DNA of 64,000 nucleotides from VAZQ01 sp963725065 (GCA_963725065.1 CAVRXD010000041.1:42467-106466); one strand, 5' to 3'; positions 25,812 through 35,385 are shown, counted from the first letter of the stretch. The notes: a model not told the origin generated them from the letters alone. Made by a program: numbers and translations.

Positions 25812-28253
25812 TCAGTGCGCGGTGAGCACTGAAGAATCGGTCTCGACCGCCGGCTCGGTGGTGACCGACGTCTCCGTCGGCTTGGCCTTTTCCTCGTCCC
25901 ACTCGATCGGTTCCGGTTTGCGGGTGAGAGCGCGCGCGAGCACCTCGTCCATCCGCGAGACCGGAAGGATCTCGAGACCTTTCTTGATGCTCTCGCTGAT
26001 CTCCACGAGGTCCTTGGCGTTCTCCTCCGGGATCAGCACCGTCTTCATGCCGCCGCGCGATGCCGCGAGCAGCTTCTCCTTCAAGCCGCCGATCGGTAGC
26101 ACCCGACCGCGCAACGTGATCTCGCCAGTCATGGCAACGTCACGGCGCACCGGGATGCCGGTCATGACCGACACGATCGCGGTGACCATGGCCACGCCCG
26201 CCGACGGGCCGTCCTTTGGGGTCGCTCCCTCGGGCACGTGCACGTGGATGTCCTTCTTGTCGAACCTCGGCGGCTCGATGCCGAAGGCGACCGCACGCAT
26301 GCGCACGTAGGAAGCGGCAGCCGAGATCGACTCCTTCATCACGTCACGCAGATTGCCGGTGACCGTCATCTTGCCCTTGCCGGGCATCATCGCGGCTTCG
26401 ATGGTGAGCAGTTCTCCGCCCACATCGGTCCACGCCAGCCCGGTCACGACGCCGACCTGATCCTCGTCCTCGACCTCGCCGTAGCGGTACTTCGGCACGC
26501 CGAGATAGTCGGACACGGTTTTCGCCTCGACCGTGATCGCCTTCTTCTTGGTCAGCGTCAGTTCCTTCACCGCCTTGCGGATCAGGGTCGAGAGCTCGCG
26601 CTCGAGATTGCGCACGCCCGCTTCCCGCGTGTAACGGCGGATCAGGAGCAGCAACCCCTCGTCGTCGATCGACCATTCCTTGAGGTCGAGGCCGTGCTTG
26701 GCGACCGCATGCGGGATCAAGTGCTTGCGTGCGATCTCGACCTTCTCGTCTTCGGTATAGCCGGCGATCCGGATGATCTCCATGCGGTCCATCAGGGGCG
26801 GCGGGATATTCAGCGTGTTCGCCGTCGTGATGAACATGACGTTGGAGAGATCGTAGTCGACCTCGAGATAGTGGTCGTTGAAGGTATGGTTCTGCTCGGG
26901 ATCGAGCACTTCGAGCAGCGCCGAAGACGGATCGCCGCGGAAATCGGCGCCCATCTTGTCGACCTCGTCGAGCAGGAACAGCGGGTTCGACGACTTCGCC
27001 TTGCGCATCGATTGGATGACCTTGCCGGGCATCGAACCGATATAGGTGCGCCGGTGGCCGCGAATTTCGGCCTCGTCACGCACGCCGCCGAGCGACACGC
27101 GCACGAAGTCGCGGCCGGTCGCACGCGCGATCGACTTTCCAAGCGAGGTCTTGCCGACGCCGGGCGGGCCGACGAGGCACAGGATCGGCCCGGTGAGCTT
27201 GTTGGCCCGCTGCTGAACGGCGAGATACTCGACGATCCGCTCCTTCACCTTCTCCAGGCCGAAGTGATCGGCGTCCAGGATCTCCTGGGCAAGTGCGAGG
27301 TCCTTCTTGACCTTGCTCTTCTTGTTCCACGGGATCGACAGCAGCCAGTCGAGATAGTTGCGCACCACCGTCGCCTCTGCCGACATCGGCGACATCTGGC
27401 GCAGCTTCTTGAGCTCGTGGGTGGCCTTTTCGCGCGCCTCCTTCGAGAGCTTGGTCTTCTTGATCTTGTCCTCGATCTCGGCGAGCTCGTCCTTACCTTC
27501 CTCGTCGCCGAGCTCCTTCTGGATCGCCTTCATCTGCTCGTTGAGGTAGTACTCGCGCTGGGTCTTCTCCATCTGGCGTTTGACGCGCGTGCGGATGCGC
27601 TTCTCGACCTGCAGGACGGAGATCTCGCTCTCCATCAGCCCGAGAACCTTCTCCAGCCGCTCGGTGACCGACGGCGTCTCCAGGATCACCTGCTTGTCGG
27701 GAATCTTGACCGCGAGATGCGAAGCCACCGTATCGGCGAGCTTGGCGTAGTCCTCGATCTGCTGAACCACGCCGACAACTTCCGGCGATACCTTCTTGTT
27801 CAGCTTCACATAATTCTCGAACTCGTTGATGACCGAGCGCGCGAGCGCTTCGGCCTCGACCTGCTCGCCGCTGGCATCCGCCAGCACGACGGCGTCGGCC
27901 TCATAGTACTCCGCGCGGTCTGTGTAGCGCTCGACCTTGGCGCGCGCAGCGCCCTCCACCAGCACCTTGACGGTGCCGTCGGGCAGCTTGAGCAGTTGCA
28001 GCACACTCGCGAGCGTACCAATCTCGAAGATGGAACCCGTCGCCGGGTCATCGTCTGACGCATTCTTCTGGGTCGCGAGCAGGATGAAGGTATCGGAACG
28101 CATCACCTCTTCGAGCGCCTTGATCGACTTTTCGCGTCCAACGAAAAGCGGGACGATCATGTGCGGGAAGACGACAATGTCACGCAGCGGCAATACCGGA
28201 TAAGCGCGGGTTTCGCCGGGGATCAGAGGCGGCTTTGGCTTTGCGCTAGTCAT
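25812..28253 (-). CDS. lon: ATP-dependent protease La (Lon)
   Basis: 813-residue homohexameric AAA+ protease for damaged and regulatory proteins. Order: N-terminal substrate domain (YPVLPLRDIVVFPHMIVPLF), coiled-coil region, AAA+ module with Walker A GPPGVGKTSLGK and sensor regions, and the C-terminal Ser-Lys protease domain with KDGPSAGVAM around the catalytic Ser. The start at 28253 (MTSAKPKPPL) is preferred to upstream in-frame codons, which give unconserved sequence. The C-terminus beyond the protease domain carries a short Glu/Thr-rich tail. Last gene of the tig-clpP-clpX-lon block, ended by an intrinsic terminator. Confidence 0.97.
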   Translation of the reverse strand: MTSAKPKPPLIPGETRAYPVLPLRDIVVFPHMIVPLFVGREKSIKALEEVMRSDTFILLATQKNASDDDPATGSIFEIGTLASVLQLLKLPDGTVKVLVEGAARAKVERYTDRAEYYEADAVVLADASGEQVEAEALARSVINEFENYVKLNKKVSPEVVGVVQQIEDYAKLADTVASHLAVKIPDKQVILETPSVTERLEKVLGLMESEISVLQVEKRIRTRVKRQMEKTQREYYLNEQMKAIQKELGDEEGKDELAEIEDKIKKTKLSKEAREKATHELKKLRQMSPMSAEATVVRNYLDWLLSIPWNKKSKVKKDLALAQEILDADHFGLEKVKERIVEYLAVQQRANKLTGPILCLVGPPGVGKTSLGKSIARATGRDFVRVSLGGVRDEAEIRGHRRTYIGSMPGKVIQSMRKAKSSNPLFLLDEVDKMGADFRGDPSSALLEVLDPEQNHTFNDHYLEVDYDLSNVMFITTANTLNIPPPLMDRMEIIRIAGYTEDEKVEIARKHLIPHAVAKHGLDLKEWSIDDEGLLLLIRRYTREAGVRNLERELSTLIRKAVKELTLTKKKAITVEAKTVSDYLGVPKYRYGEVEDEDQVGVVTGLAWTDVGGELLTIEAAMMPGKGKMTVTGNLRDVMKESISAAASYVRMRAVAFGIEPPRFDKKDIHVHVPEGATPKDGPSAGVAMVTAIVSVMTGIPVRRDVAMTGEITLRGRVLPIGGLKEKLLAASRGGMKTVLIPEENAKDLVEISESIKKGLEILPVSRMDEVLARALTRKPEPIEWDEEKAKPTETSVTTEPAVETDSSVLTAH

Positions 28254-28571
28254 GGCCCGAGGTCCTTGTTGTTGTGCCCCCCGCCCGTCACCCGCGGTTG
28301 CGGCATCACGGTCGAGTGCAGAGGTGGGCCGGGAAGGGAGCACGGCCGGCCCCGATGGGCACCCGTGCGCCAGAGGGTGGGTACGAAACCCTCCCCGGAG
28401 AATTTCGAAGCGATCCTTCGTACGCTTTTTCGTTCGCACAATAGGTGGCGACGGCTCGGGCTGGTGTCAAGTAAGCCCGAAAATTCAAGCAAATAGCCAC
28501 CTTAGGGGCGCCCGCCCGGCGCATCCGATCCGAATCGAAGACCGCCCCCGCCCGCCCCGGTTGCGGTGCAC
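28254..28571. other. Intergenic region between clpX and lon
   Basis: 318 nt upstream of lon. On the minus strand a CTTGACA word lies near 28470, and AGGTGGC/GCCACCT (28442-28503) forms an imperfect inverted repeat around it. A TATTGT follows TTGACA at 21 nt, too far for a confident standard promoter, so the lon promoter (heat-shock or housekeeping) is probably here but not precisely assignable. No gene seen. Confidence 0.4.
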
Positions 28572-29840
28572 TCAAGCGCTCGCGTCGCCGGTCCGATCGG
28601 CCCGGTCGGCATAGATGTAGAGTGGCCGCGCGGTACCCTCGACCACTTCGCGCGAGATCACGACCTCTTCGACCCCTTCGAGGCTCGGCAGGTCGAACAT
28701 GGTGTCGAGCAGGATGCCCTCCATGATCGAGCGCAGGCCGCGCGCGCCGGTCTTGCGGTCGATGGCCTTGCGGGCGATCGCGCCCAGTGCCTCTTCCGCC
28801 AGCGTGAGATCGATCGATTCCATCTCGAACAGGCGCTGATACTGCTTGACCAGCGCGTTCTTGGGCTGGGTGAGAATGAGCTTCAGCGACGGCTCGTCCA
28901 GATCCTCAAGCGTGGCGACGACGGGCAACCGGCCCACGAACTCGGGAATCAGGCCGTACTTCAAGAGATCCTCGGGCTCGACCTCGCGGAAGATCTCGCC
29001 GGCTTTGCGATCCTCCGGCGCCAGCACCTTTGCGCCGAAGCCGATCGAGGTCGACCGGCCGCGCGCGGAGATGATCTTCTCGAGCCCGGCGAATGCGCCG
29101 CCGCATACGAACAGGATGTTGGTGGTGTCGACCTGCAGGAACTCCTGCTGCGGATGCTTGCGTCCGCCCTGCGGCGGCACCGACGCAATCGTCCCTTCCA
29201 TGATCTTGAGCAGCGCCTGCTGCACGCCCTCGCCCGACACGTCGCGGGTGATCGAGGGATTGTCGGACTTGCGGCTGATCTTGTCGATCTCGTCGATATA
29301 GACGATGCCGCGCTGGGCGCGCTCGACATTGTAGTCGGCCGATTGCAGCAGCTTGAGGATGATGTTCTCGACATCCTCGCCGACATAGCCGGCTTCGGTG
29401 AGCGTCGTCGCATCCGCCATGGTGAAGGGCACATCCAGGATGCGCGCCAGCGTCTGCGCCAACAGCGTCTTGCCGGAGCCGGTCGGCCCGATCAGCAGGA
29501 TATTGGACTTCGCGAGCTCGACATCGTTGTGCTTGGTCTGATGATTGAGCCGCTTGTAATGATTGTGGACGGCGACCGAGAGCACCTTCTTGGCGTGATC
29601 CTGACCGATCACGTAGTCGTCGAGAACCTTGCGGATCTCCTTCGGCGTCGGAATCCCGTCGCGCGACTTCACCAGCGAGGATTTGTTCTCCTCGCGAATG
29701 ATGTCCATGCACAGTTCGACGCACTCGTCGCAGATGAATACGGTCGGTCCGGCAATGAGCTTGCGCACCTCATGCTGGCTCTTGCCGCAGAACGAACAGT
29801 AGAGCGTGTTCTTGGAGTCACTACTGCCGACCTTGCTCAT
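28572..29840 (-). CDS. clpX: ATP-dependent Clp protease ATP-binding subunit ClpX
   Basis: 422-residue AAA+ unfoldase that delivers substrates to ClpP. N-terminal C4 zinc finger with Cys15, 18, 37 and 40 (CSFC and CDEC), Walker A GPTGSGKT, Walker B VYIDEIDKI, RKSDNPSITRDVSGEGVQQ with the pore-2 region, and the GFGAK IGF-type ClpP-binding loop region. Start at 29840 (MSKVGSSDSKN). 270 nt separate it from clpP; this gap includes an AT-rich stretch (30000-30050) likely to hold its own promoter. Confidence 0.97.
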   Translation of the reverse strand: MSKVGSSDSKNTLYCSFCGKSQHEVRKLIAGPTVFICDECVELCMDIIREENKSSLVKSRDGIPTPKEIRKVLDDYVIGQDHAKKVLSVAVHNHYKRLNHQTKHNDVELAKSNILLIGPTGSGKTLLAQTLARILDVPFTMADATTLTEAGYVGEDVENIILKLLQSADYNVERAQRGIVYIDEIDKISRKSDNPSITRDVSGEGVQQALLKIMEGTIASVPPQGGRKHPQQEFLQVDTTNILFVCGGAFAGLEKIISARGRSTSIGFGAKVLAPEDRKAGEIFREVEPEDLLKYGLIPEFVGRLPVVATLEDLDEPSLKLILTQPKNALVKQYQRLFEMESIDLTLAEEALGAIARKAIDRKTGARGLRSIMEGILLDTMFDLPSLEGVEEVVISREVVEGTARPLYIYADRADRTGDASA

Positions 29841-30110
29841 TCCGTCTCTCCGTCGGCCGGCTGCCGCCCGGCCATACCGGTCGCACCGCAGCAAACCATA
29901 ACAGCGGGGTTTCTAACAGTCCGTATCACCAATGCCGCACATCTCCCGGTCTTGGTTCATCCCCGCCACAATTCCTAGCGAACCACGGTAATGTGGGGAT
30001 AATCAAGAATTTGTTAATGATGAAATTTCAAGCGCATGGCGACTTTTTGACCGTTTCCAAGCTTGGCAGCGGCGCCGCGGGGCAAGAAAAGGGCCGCGGA
30101 GCCGTCGCCC

Positions 30111-30740
30111 TCACATCTTGGAGACATCCTCGGGCCGTTTGGCGATGACCTTGTCGACCACCCCCCATTCCACGGCCATCTCACCCGTCAGGAAGTAGTC
30201 GCGCTCGAGCGCGTCCTCGATCTTCTTCAGCGGCTGGCCGGTGTGCTTCACGTAGATTTCGTTCAGCCGCTTCTTCAGGTTCAGGATCTCCTGGGCGTGC
30301 AGCATGATGTCGGTTGCCTGGCCCTGGAAGCCGCCGGACGGCTGATGAAGCATGATGCGGGAATTGGGGAGCGCAAATCGCATGTCCTTGTGCCCGGCGG
30401 CGAGCAGCAGCGAACCCATCGAGGCGGCCTGGCCCACGCACAAGGTCGACACCGCGGGTCGCACGAATTGCATCGTGTCGTAGATCGCGAGCCCGGACGT
30501 CACCACGCCGCCCGGCGAGTTGATGTACATCGCGATCTCTTTCTTCGGATTGTCCGCTTCCAGAAACAGCAACTGGGCGACCACGAGGGTCGACATCACG
30601 TCCTCGACCGGACCGCTGATGAAGATGATGCGCTCCTTGAGCAGGCGCGAGAAAATGTCATAGGCACGCTCGCCGCGGTTGGTCTGTTCGACCACCATCG
30701 GAACGAGAGTGTTCATGTAGGTGTCGCGGGGATCACGCAT
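30111..30740 (-). CDS. clpP: ATP-dependent Clp protease proteolytic subunit
   Basis: 209-residue serine protease forming the tetradecameric chamber. Catalytic triad by spacing: Ser107 in GQAASMG, His132 in MLHQPSGG, Asp181 in ERDYF. SPGGVVTSG is the oxyanion-loop region. Starts 17 nt after the stop of a small ClpX-type zinc finger gene on the same strand, so the two are probably cotranscribed. Confidence 0.97.
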   Translation of the reverse strand: MRDPRDTYMNTLVPMVVEQTNRGERAYDIFSRLLKERIIFISGPVEDVMSTLVVAQLLFLEADNPKKEIAMYINSPGGVVTSGLAIYDTMQFVRPAVSTLCVGQAASMGSLLLAAGHKDMRFALPNSRIMLHQPSGGFQGQATDIMLHAQEILNLKKRLNEIYVKHTGQPLKKIEDALERDYFLTGEMAVEWGVVDKVIAKRPEDVSKM

Positions 30741-30757
30741 GGGTCAACCTATCTCGG

Positions 30758-30958
30758 TCAGCGGCTGGCGGAGGGAGAACTCCCGTCCTGCTCCAGAACC
30801 GCGACGCATGTCTTTATGCACTCGTCACAGATATACACGGACGGACCAGCCACAAGCCGCTCGACCTGATCGCTGTTTCGGCCGCAGAATGAACAGCGCA
30901 GTCGGGCTGGCGAGCGTAGCCACTGCGCCAGCGTTCCGAGCTTCGCCAACCTTCCCAT
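30758..30958 (-). CDS. Stand-alone ClpX-type C4 zinc finger protein
   Basis: 66 residues from ATG 30958 (GGAAAAAGG upstream; an in-frame ATG at 31012 would add 18). The core CSFCGRNSDQVERLVAGPSV followed by YICDEC is the ClpX N-terminal zinc finger: Cys22, 25, 44, 47 with the same C-x2-C-x18-C-x2-C spacing as ClpX of this window. There is no AAA+ domain. In ClpX this domain dimerises and binds adaptors and some substrates, so a free copy directly before clpP could bind ClpX adaptors or mixed zinc-finger dimers. That role is inference; the domain assignment is firm. Confidence 0.8.
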   Translation of the reverse strand: MGRLAKLGTLAQWLRSPARLRCSFCGRNSDQVERLVAGPSVYICDECIKTCVAVLEQDGSSPSASR

Positions 30959-31066
30959 AGCCTTTTTCCACGATTCGCGCGGGCAAAACAGCCCGTGCGC
31001 GTTTTCCGGCACTCCACGTGCGGCAATCGCGACGGCGGCGCACGAACACCGGGAAACGGGCCGACG

Positions 31067-31230
31067 CTAGTGTCCCGATTCCGAAGTTCGCCTCATTGTG
31101 CGGCACGCTCGCTAGCGAACTTCGGAATCGAAGGACACTAGCAACTTATTGACCTAGTGTGGCTTTGGTTCAGAAGTCCGCATTCGAACTTGCCGCGGAA
31201 ATGATGCGGACTTCTGAACCGCCACACTAG
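31067..31230. repeat. Compound CTAG-bounded double hairpin, copy 1
   Basis: Two palindromes in tandem. 31067-31141 (75 nt) has arms CTAGTGTCC plus GATTCCGAAGTTCGC. 31154-31230 (77 nt) has arms CTAGTGTGGC plus GGTTCAGAAGTCCGCAT. A 12-nt spacer (CAACTTATTGAC) joins them. In both hairpins the inner arm carries 2-3 extra T, and both loops contain TGCCGC in one or other orientation. It lies between tig and the zinc finger-clpP pair; the terminal CTAG forms the tig stop codon. Orientation is opposite to the copies at 43.8 and 49.9 kb. Confidence 0.9.
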
Positions 31231-32592
31231 CCGGCCGCGCTCTTTTCGTCCTCGTCGTCCTTGAGGAGCTCCTCGCGCGAGACCTGCTTCTCGCTGACGG
31301 TGGCAAGCTCAAGCAGGAAATCGACCACCTTCTCCTCGAAGATCGGCGCCCGTATCGATGCCAGCGCACCGGGATTCTTCTGATAGAATTCCCACACCTC
31401 CTGCTCCCGGCCCGGCACCTGGCGGGCGCGCTCGACGATGGCGCGCGTGATTTCCTCGTCGGTCACCGCGATCTTGTTGCGCTCGCCGATCTCGGCAAGC
31501 ACGAGACCCAGCCGAACCCGCCGCTCGGCGATGCCGCGATATTCCTCCCGCGCCTTCTCCTCGGTCGTGCCTTCGTCCTCAAAGCTGCGGCCCTGGCCCT
31601 TGAGATCGCTGTCGACCGCGTTCCAGACGTTCTTGAACTCCTCCTCGGCCAGGGTCGGAGGAAGCGCGAACTGATGCATCTCGTCGAGCTTATCAAGAAG
31701 CTGGCGCTTGACCCGCTGGCGGCTGAGCCCGGCGTGCTCCTGCTGCACGCGCGCTTTGACAGCCTCCTTGAGCTTATCGAGCGATTCCAGGCCGAGCTGC
31801 TTGGCAAAGGCATCGTCGACCGTGACGGCGGCCGGCGCCTCGACTGTTTTCGCAGTCACTTTGAACTCGGCGTCTTTGCCGGCGAGCTGCGCATTCATGT
31901 AGTTGCTGGGAAAGGTGACCTTCACCTGCCGCGTCTCGCCCGCAGCCATGCCGATGAGCTGATCTTCGAAGCCCGGAATGAAGGTCCCGGATCCTACATT
32001 GACGCCGACATCGCCGCCGGTGCCGCCCTCGAACGGCACGCCCTCGAGCGTGCCGGTGAAGTCGATGACGACCCGATCGCCCTTTTCGACCTTGCCGCCC
32101 TCCCCCCTGGCCGTGAACGGCCGGTTTTGCTCGGCGATCCGGTCGAGCGCTTCGCTGACCTGGACGTCCGTCACTTCCGCCACCGGACGCTCGAGCTTGA
32201 TGCCCTTGAAATCGGCGAGCTCGATCTTCGGCAGCACCTCCACCGCCAGCGTGTAGGCGAGAATCCGACTGCCCGCCGATGACCTTCTCGACCTCGGTCT
32301 CCTCGTTCGGGATCGTGACCTTGGGCTCCATCGCGAGCTTGAGACCATGATCGGTGACGACCTTGGCGTTGAGCTCGCGAATGAGCGCTTCGATGGTCTC
32401 CGCCATCACGGCCTTGCCGTAGATCTTGCGCAGGTGCGCCATCGGCACCTTGCCCGGCCGGAAGCCGCGCAACTGCACGCGGTCCTTGAGTTCGCCCAGG
32501 CGCTCGGTGAGCCGCGCCTCCAGATCGGCGGCCGGCACTTGGATCTGAAATTCGCGCTTGAGGCCGTCGGAGAGAGTTTCTGTGATTTCCAT
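31227..32592 (-). pseudogene. tig: Trigger factor, one +1 frameshift
   Basis: Ribosome-bound chaperone and peptidyl-prolyl isomerase. From ATG 32592 (MEITETLSDGLKREF) the ribosome-binding domain with GFRPGKVPM is in one frame up to EKVIGGQSD. The rest, from LAYTLAVEVLPKIELADF through the FKBP domain (GDRVVIDFTGTLEGVPFEGG) to the C-terminal arms, is in another. Removing one of the two A at 32262-32263 gives an intact protein of about 454 residues; length is 3n+1. For so widely conserved a gene with no other damage, a sequence error is the simpler reading. The TAG stop (31227-31229) lies within the repeat element's CTAG end. Confidence 0.92.
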
Positions 32593-32676
32593 GATGACAA
32601 TCTACATGTTCTGGCCGCGAGCGCGGCGGCGATCCCTTGGACTTGATCTTCGGCCGAGGTGCCTTCTGATCCGGCG

Positions 32677-32761
32677 TGGTGCGGGCGGAGGGACTCGAAC
32701 CCCCACGACTTTCGCCACGGGAACCTAAATCCCGCGCGTCTACCAGTTCCGCCACGCCCGC
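32677..32761 (-). tRNA. tRNA-Leu (TAG)
   Basis: 85 nt with encoded CCA and a long class II variable arm. Acceptor GCGGGCG/CGCCCGC, anticodon stem CGGGA/TCCCG with loop TTTAGGT giving anticodon TAG, T-loop TTCGAGT, discriminator A. Located just upstream of tig on the same strand. Confidence 0.96.
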
Positions 32762-33076
32762 AAAGGGCACCTTCAGCGCCCAACCGGTGTCGAGTTTAGC
32801 CGATATCGGCGCATGACTTCGCGCAAATCGGCTAGAGCCGACGTGCGTCGCGGCCGAGCGGCGCGGCTTATATCACGCCAAAAACACGCGGCACACGACA
32901 AATTTGGTCTCGGAAGACCCGTTTTGATCCCGGGTCGATCCCGGCGTCGGGCCCGCGCATGAGGTCGCATGCCGACACGGCGCCGCCATGATATATCTGG
33001 CCGCGGGGCTGCCCTCCAGCGCCATGCGCGTACCCAGCAAACCGTACCCTAGAAACCGTACATACGAGAACCCCAC
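32762..33076. other. Intergenic region between tRNA-Leu and a Bug receptor gene
   Basis: 315 nt. It should contain the minus-strand promoter of tRNA-Leu/tig and a plus-strand promoter for the downstream exported-protein operon. I see no clear hexamers; GATCCCGG occurs twice near 32927-32943. Nothing gene-like on either strand. Confidence 0.35.
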
Positions 33077-34081
33077 ATGATGAGAACGAGAACGTCTCGC
33101 TGGTGGCTTGCCGCGGCCATCGCGCTTGCCGGCCTGCCCGGTGCCTGGACGCCCGCGTGGGCGCAGTCGTCCACGTCGTCCACCCAGGCTTGGCCGACCA
33201 AGCCGATCCGCCTGATCGTCCCCCTGACCCCCGGCAGTGCGACCGACGTGATGTCGCGCGTGGTGATGGATCAGGTCTCGGCGCAGCTCGGGCAGCCGGT
33301 CATCGTCGAAAATCGTCCCGGCGCCGGCAACACCATCGGCATGGCCGCGGTCGCGAAGGCGGAGCCGGACGGCTACACCGTTCTCGCCAATTCCTCGACC
33401 CACACCGTGACTCCGGCGACCCGCTCGAATCTGGGGTTCGAGATGACCGACCTCGCGCCCATCGTCCCGCTCGGCAACATGCCGGTCGTAATGGTGTTCA
33501 ATCCGTCGAAGGGCTACAAAAAGCTCAGCGACTTCGTCGCGGCGGCGAAGGCAAAGCCGGGCTCGGTCAACTACGCGTCGGCGGGCGCCGGAAATTCGTC
33601 GCATCTCAACGGTGAGCGATTTCGCCTCGCCGCCGGCTTCGAGGCGGTGCATCTGCCGTTCAAGGGCGCTCCGGAAGCGATGACCGAAGTCCTCGCCGGG
33701 CGCGCCGACTTCTACTTCGCGCCGCTGGTGAACGCCCTGCCGCTGCTCAAGGACGGCCAGCTGCAGGCGCTCGCCGTGAGCGGTTCGGCGCGCGCTTCGA
33801 CCCTGCCGGACGTGCCCACCACGGTGGAAGCCGGCTATCCGAACTCGGAATACAATTTCTGGGCCGGCATATTTCTGCCGGCGAAGACGCCCGCGGACGT
33901 GCGCGCGAGGTTCTACGCGGAAATCGCGAAGGCTCTGCAGACCCCGGCGGTCCGCGAGAAGCTCGCAGGCCTCGGCGCCGACCCGATGGCACTGACCTCG
34001 GCCGAATTCGACGCCCTGGTGAAGCGCGAGATCGAGACCAATACCGAACTGGTCAAGGCCGCCGGCATCAAAGTGAACTGA
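33077..34081 (+). CDS. Bug/TctC-type extracytoplasmic solute receptor
   Basis: 334-residue receptor with a signal peptide at about 1-30 (WWLAAAIALAGLPGAW, then AWAQ). Family motifs are WPTKPIRLIVPLTPGSATDVMSRV, ENRPGAGNTIGMAAVAKAEP, PFKGAPEAMTEVLAGRADFY. First gene of a plus-strand trio of exported proteins; the multicopper oxidase follows after 20 nt. An RBS is weak (GAGAA). The ligand is unknown and no TctA/TctB partner is in the window. Confidence 0.9.
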   Translation: MMRTRTSRWWLAAAIALAGLPGAWTPAWAQSSTSSTQAWPTKPIRLIVPLTPGSATDVMSRVVMDQVSAQLGQPVIVENRPGAGNTIGMAAVAKAEPDGYTVLANSSTHTVTPATRSNLGFEMTDLAPIVPLGNMPVVMVFNPSKGYKKLSDFVAAAKAKPGSVNYASAGAGNSSHLNGERFRLAAGFEAVHLPFKGAPEAMTEVLAGRADFYFAPLVNALPLLKDGQLQALAVSGSARASTLPDVPTTVEAGYPNSEYNFWAGIFLPAKTPADVRARFYAEIAKALQTPAVREKLAGLGADPMALTSAEFDALVKREIETNTELVKAAGIKVN

Positions 34082-34101
34082 TCGGCGCCGAACGCGAACC
34101 G

Positions 34102-35358
34102 ATGACAGCGCGAGCGCAACCGGTATCGCGCCGATGGTTCATCGGCGCGGGAGCGGCGATCGCCTGTTCCGGACTGCCACCCGGCGCGACGGCGCAGCCC
34201 GCCGCCGACGGTTTCCGTCTGCTGCGCGCCCGCGCGCTGCCATCGACCGGCTTGGGTAATACAGGCTTGGGCTATGACGGCATCGCGCCGGGGCCGACAC
34301 TGCGGGTCCGGCGCGGTGACGAGCTTCGCGTGCGGCTGGTCAACGAGCTCGCCGCGCCGACCAGTGTGCATTGGCACGGCATCCGGCTGCCCAATGCCAT
34401 GGACGGCGTACCGCAACTGACCCAGCCAGCGGTAGCACCCGGCGCGAGCTTCGATTACCGCTTCCGGCCGCCCGACGCCGGCACATTCTGGTACCACGCA
34501 TATATTGTCGGCCAGACCGATCGCGGGCTCGCCGGCGCGTTCATCGTCCAAGACACCCAGCCGGTCGACGTCGATCGCGAGATCGCGCTCCTGCTCACCA
34601 CATCGGCTGCGGCCGACGGTCCGCCGGTGCTCGTGAACGGATCCGCCGGTCCCGATATCGCGGTGAAAACCGGCGAGCGCTTGCGGCTGCGGATCGTCAA
34701 CGCCACCACGGCGCGCGGCCTCTTCATCAGGCTCGATGGACACGCGGTCCGGGTGATGGCGATCGACGGCCAGCCCGCCGAGCCCTTCCTCGCACGCGAC
34801 AGCCGCGTGGGGCTCGGACCCGGCAACCGGATCGATCTTTTCGTCGATACGACGGGCGATGCCGGGGCCATGGTGCCGCTTCTCGCCGCACCGCTGACCG
34901 ACGCGAAAGCGGAGCGACCGATCGCGCGGCTGGTTTACGAGCGCGGTGGCGCCGCTCGCGCCGGGCGTCGATCGGAGCCGCTGCCGCTGCCACCCAATCC
35001 GCTCCCGGCGCACATCGATTTGCGAAACTCGCTCAAGGCCGAACTCCTGCTGGCGAACGCCAAGACGCTCGACCCGGCGGGGCCGCCGCTGTTTACCGTC
35101 AAGCGCGGGCGGGCGGTCACGCTTGCGATCCGCAACAGCGGCAGCCTTCCGCACGTCATGCACCTGCACGGCCATAGCTTTCGCGTGCTCGACCGGCTCG
35201 ACGATGGCTGGAAGCCGTTCTGGATGGACACCCTGGTTGTCGGCGATCAGATCGAGCGCATTGCCTTTGTCGCCGACAATCCGGGAAAATGGCTGATCGA
35301 ATGCGCCGCGCTCGAGCGTCAAGACGGCGGAACGGCGGTCTGGTTCGCGGTGAACTGA
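34102..35358 (+). CDS. Multicopper oxidase-like protein with degraded copper sites
   Basis: 418 residues; N-terminal SRRWFIG suggests Tat export. Three cupredoxin-like regions. Motif 1 HWHG (His90, His92) and motif 3 HxxHxH with Gly-His (His351, 354, 356, 358) are intact. Motif 2 reads WYHAY: His132 is kept, but the following His is Tyr134. Motif 4, normally HCHxxxH, reads ECAALER: only Cys401 is kept, while the His ligands are Glu400, Ala402 and Arg406. So two type-3 positions in motif 4, one in motif 2, and one type-1 His are lost. Laccase-type oxygen reduction is unlikely; a copper-binding or structural role is possible. Between a Bug receptor and an MBL-fold protein gene. Confidence 0.86.
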   Translation: MTARAQPVSRRWFIGAGAAIACSGLPPGATAQPAADGFRLLRARALPSTGLGNTGLGYDGIAPGPTLRVRRGDELRVRLVNELAAPTSVHWHGIRLPNAMDGVPQLTQPAVAPGASFDYRFRPPDAGTFWYHAYIVGQTDRGLAGAFIVQDTQPVDVDREIALLLTTSAAADGPPVLVNGSAGPDIAVKTGERLRLRIVNATTARGLFIRLDGHAVRVMAIDGQPAEPFLARDSRVGLGPGNRIDLFVDTTGDAGAMVPLLAAPLTDAKAERPIARLVYERGGAARAGRRSEPLPLPPNPLPAHIDLRNSLKAELLLANAKTLDPAGPPLFTVKRGRAVTLAIRNSGSLPHVMHLHGHSFRVLDRLDDGWKPFWMDTLVVGDQIERIAFVADNPGKWLIECAALERQDGGTAVWFAVN

Positions 35359-35385
35359 CCACGGCGACCAACGGGAGGAACCACC

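Noticed and set aside
26238..28058. 606-codon plus-strand open frame opposite lon
   Set aside because: Antisense shadow of lon, His/Arg/Leu-rich with no recognisable motif.
28442..28503. Imperfect inverted repeat upstream of lon as another copy of the CTAG element
   Set aside because: It lacks CTAG ends, the GAAGTTC core and the TGCCGC loop, so it is not a member.
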